Of a stretch of DNA of 64,000 bases, positions 61,090-64,000 are shown piece after piece; position 1 is the stretch's first letter, and every line of letters starts with the position of its first letter. The DNA comes from Kwoniella bestiolae CBS 10118 (Eukaryota; Basidiomycota; Tremellomycetes; Tremellales; Cryptococcaceae), in the NCBI RefSeq assembly GCF_000512585.2, contig NC_089245.1, forward strand, positions 744,001 through 808,000, written 5' to 3'. A model generated the notes under the pieces. It was not told the DNA's origin and ran no database searches. It was given only the letters and a program-made list of their open reading frames with translations. A program made the position numbers and the translations under genes.

Positions 61090-63641
61090 TTACCAAACCT
61101 CATCAACCTTACTTCGATGAATACAGAACCCCTACAACGCAAACATCAAATTTCAGCCCACAACATCTCTTGTTTCCTACTTAGCATGTGAGAGGAAACT
61201 AAGCTCACAGGTGTGACCCATTCCTTACATCCACACTGTACGCCCGCCCAATCGAAATTCCCAATTTTCACACCGCATTTCTCATTCGGGCAAATCAACT
61301 TTCCGGCGATATCTCCATTTTGGAGCACGGGTTCCATCCATGTGAGCTGGAGAACGGAGGGATCATCAGCAAACAATCTCTTGTCCTTCCTGACGATATC
61401 CTCGGCGATTCGATGTACCAATGTATGGATAGACTGTGAAAGAGGTGAGAGGGAGGAGCGGACTTACAGGCTCAACAAAATACCCCGAACATTTATTATT
61501 AACCAGAATAGGGTATCCTCCACTCCCACTCCCACCCTGCAAATCACTTATACTACCCCGCCTTTCAATGCCATCAGGCGTAGAGGGTGTCATAGCTAGC
61601 ATACTCATCCTTCTCGCTGCGTTGCTGACGTTCTGACTGGGTGGATAGCTTTGTTGTGATACTTGATGATTATCCTTCTCGGGCGAAGAGGCGGGGGAAC
61701 TTCCTATAGGCGAGGAAAATTGACTTGCGGGTGTACTTCCTGCCATTCGAAGTGCAAGGAGTTGAGGAGGTAATCTTGAGTTCAACTGCTCGGCAGACTG
61801 AAATACCCTTCCACCGTTAGGAGGGCCAGGAGGACTCTGTTGATCGGCTGGAGGTGTTGATATAGGTTTAGGGGAAGACGAGACCAGTTTAGGCGAAGAG
61901 TTGTTCTCCAATCTACCTAATATATTTGGTAGATGTTCTTTATCACCCGACAATTTTGGTTGATTCGCTACTTCAGGTGACGAAGCAGTCAGTGATAATG
62001 CCGGTGTCGTACTAGATGGTCGTTTGGGTAATGGTATACCAGCCCCAGGTGAGGGTTGTCCAGATGAAGTACTACTATCCAGCGAGGTGGTTTGGAGGGC
62101 AGATAAACTAGAGATGGAAGTATGACTTGCCCTCCTTCCTGGTAATCCAGTCAGGGGATTGATCACATCACTGACCACGCTGGCTCTTCTTTCTCTCTCC
62201 TTCGCGGCTGATCCACTATTGGCGGCGAAATTCGAACTCGTCGATAGCTTGGGTGAAGGGAGGGTGACGTTCGATGGAGTTCGAGGTCTTGAGACGGGTT
62301 GTTGATCTAGGATATGATCCATCATGTGTTCTCTTACTGCTAGGTGTCTTCTGCACATCTTACATCGGATCTTACGTCGACTGTTACCCCCCGGTGTGGG
62401 TGGGTTGGAAGCGGTCGGCGTCATGGGATACTTGGCCATGTGGTCGATTACGGGTGCACCACCATCTCCATCTGAATATCAACGGTCAGCTCTGAACTGC
62501 GCAAGGTAGAACGCTAGAGGTGCGGCTTACTCATGAATTGCGAAGCGGTCCTTTCCATATAGAACCTTCTTGTGGATTTATCCTTGAGCGATACCCTTCC
62601 ATCGGCATTATAGAACAATCCAAGTTGGTGCCAGAACGTTTCAGAGGGGCTACACGAAACACACAAGCAGTCAGTCTTTCTTATCGTTGGTGTCGGTTAA
62701 GGCGAATGACTCACTCAACAACAGGTCGTTTCTCCCTGAGCGCAACAACAGCCTGAACAGGATCCAGGTCATACTCCCTCATCAAGTACGCAACTACGAC
62801 AGTCGCACTCCTGCTCATACCCGCTTGACAATGTACAAGTACACCTCCATTCTTGGGTTCACCGGCCAGCTTTGATATTCTTGGATCTCTCTCGATTTTG
62901 ATCTCTTCATTTAATTCTTGTGATTTTTCTCTGAGCTCCAGGATCGACTGGATCCATGCTACGCATGATGGCAGGTGGGTGAGGATATCTGTATCGGCGG
63001 AATCGTCGATTTCAAGTGGGTAGACTGAGAATTCGGGGGAGAATTGAAGGGCTGGTCTGAGGAGGGAGAGGATGTTTGTCTGGAAGAGGAGGTATCGTGA
63101 TCAGCTAGAATACAAGTATACACGGACTGAGAGAATATTGAAGAAAGGAACGTGGGGGATCTCAAATGTTCGACAGAACAAGACTCAACAGCCCGATTTA
63201 TCAAGAGGTACAACTCACAATACCCCTCTGCTGCAGCCCCTCGACATCCATAGCAGCCACCAAATCCCCGATCCACAGCCCATCCACAACCTCCTGCAAA
63301 TGCACCACCTCCCCATTCCCATCCCTCCTGTCCTTCCCCCTAGGAGAAACAGGCGACAACTCATCATCCGTATCCTCATCCGTCATAATCACATCCTCCT
63401 GCATATTATGCTGTTCGAGATACCCCGATTCCTCCGGATCGTCCGCGAACCTCGCGTATTGTTCTAGTCTCTTAGCGGCAGCCTGGAGGGAGCCTGTGGA
63501 ATTGACCTCGCGATAGACGTCGTCGACCGCATCGTCGTCTGCCTTGGTGGCGTCTGAGGGGGGGTCGTCTTGCAGGTTGGAGTAGGACCGGCCGGGGAGT
63601 TTGGGGCGGGGGCGGGATTTGATCTGGATTTCTGTAGGCAT
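61090..63641 (-). CDS. YVH1: Dual-specificity phosphatase Yvh1 (DUSP12 homologue)
   Basis: Phosphatase whose C-terminal zinc domain promotes release of Mrt4 from pre-60S ribosomes. The ATG at 63641 (MPTEIQIKSRPRPK) starts a ~110-residue acidic leader. The catalytic domain reads VDGLWIGDLVAAMDVEGLQQ, then VLVHCQAGMSRSATVVVAYL (the HCX5R loop intact, near 62840-62790). A first zinc pair, RCKMCRRHLAVREHMMDH, lies near 62370-62320, followed by about 270 disordered Ser/Pro residues. The last exons carry NNKCSGYFVEP, KLICPNEKCGVKIGNFDWAG and CGCKEWVTP. A final short exon, GFCIHRSKVDEVW, has its stop at 61090. The insert between the zinc cysteines is much longer than in yeast Yvh1 (364 aa in total). 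The zinc ligands themselves are kept. Confidence 0.93.
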
Positions 63642-64000
63642 GGTGGGTGGTGGGTCGATTCGTGGTTACGAGAAAGAAAGAGGTGTAAGAGCGAAGGAGA
63701 CGAGGAAGATGGGTGAATGCGAAGATACAATACAAGTGAATGTGAGGATTGTCCAATTGAATAGCACCAACAAGCCTTTCGAGTACAGTCAATCAATCTA
63801 CTGAATTGAACGAATGTGGTCAATTCGACTTTTGACGTAATTGAGCCGAAGCAACAATGTGATCCCCTTGTTTGTGAACGAGTGATTGAATGGCCCTGAC
63901 GCGCCGAAGAGTCCAGTGCGGGAAGAGAACAGTGTCCGCTGAAGTAAGGGAGAAGGTATGTACGACGTAGACAGTGGTGAAGAAGAGGAATAGTTGATAG
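63642..64000. promoter_or_regulatory. Upstream region of YVH1, cut by the window edge
   Basis: 359 bp before the YVH1 start. I see no convincing motif or ORF. The neighbouring gene lies beyond the window. Confidence 0.35.

Noticed and set aside
1..64000. tRNA genes, transposon ends, telomeric or centromeric repeats, CRISPR arrays
   Set aside because: I looked for T-loop GGTTCRANYC boxes in gaps, terminal repeats, telomere-like TTAGGG-type runs and regularly spaced repeats, and saw none. A proper search could still find a diverged one.

Overview
The window is ordinary nuclear chromosome from a basidiomycete yeast. The best guess is a tremellomycete (Kwoniella/Cryptococcus type). Four things support this: compact genes each broken by several short introns (mostly about 50-80 nt) with GTRAGT-like donors and an AGCTGAC/AGCTGAT branch site near the acceptor; a ubiquitin-eS31 fusion gene with introns; protein families typical of fungi (Cch1, Fab1, Adp1, Slu7, BBP/SF1, Utp21, Yvh1); and short intergenic spaces. 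The genus is inferred from gene style, not from an alignment. I see no transposon, tRNA, rRNA, viral or CRISPR sequence.

Layout from left to right: a left-truncated P5B ATPase (YPK9/ATP13A type, -); Hsp70 exchange factor FES1 (+); an ADP1-like ABCG transporter with a secreted Cys-rich ectodomain (-); a BAR-SH3 membrane-curvature protein (-); a CofD/YvcK-fold protein (+); ubiquitin-ribosomal protein eS31 (-); a mitochondrial Mtf2-like protein (+); a Cid1/Trf-type nucleotidyltransferase (+); the PI3P 5-kinase FAB1 (+); the voltage-gated Ca2+ channel CCH1 (-); a TM198/DUF4203 membrane protein (-); the CTD-type phosphatase UBLCP1 (-); the U3 snoRNP WD protein UTP21 (+); splicing factors SLU7 (-) and BBP/SF1 (+), head to head; a secreted, probably GPI-anchored plant-type LRR protein (-); and the YVH1 phosphatase (-). 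The right edge is upstream sequence of YVH1.

By function, several genes concern vacuole/endomembrane and ion homeostasis (YPK9, FAB1, CCH1, ADP1, BAR-SH3). Others concern ribosome production (eS31, UTP21, YVH1), pre-mRNA splicing (SLU7, SF1) and RNA tailing. This is not an operon. The only arrangement suggesting shared control is the divergent pairs, especially SLU7/SF1.

I found no convincing unknown multi-gene system. The observations most worth a second look are: the recurrence of the CACGTG E-box in most promoter-bearing gaps; a perfect 16-bp palindrome around TTACGTAA in the YPK9/FES1 gap; the Trp-punctuated Gly/Asn/Ser linker of the LRR protein; the asymmetric (N/E/E/E) selectivity ring of CCH1; the very small start-codon exons; and the CofD-like protein in an organism not known to make coenzyme F420. 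Exon borders were worked out by hand from frame and splice motifs. Gene limits are firmer than internal borders.
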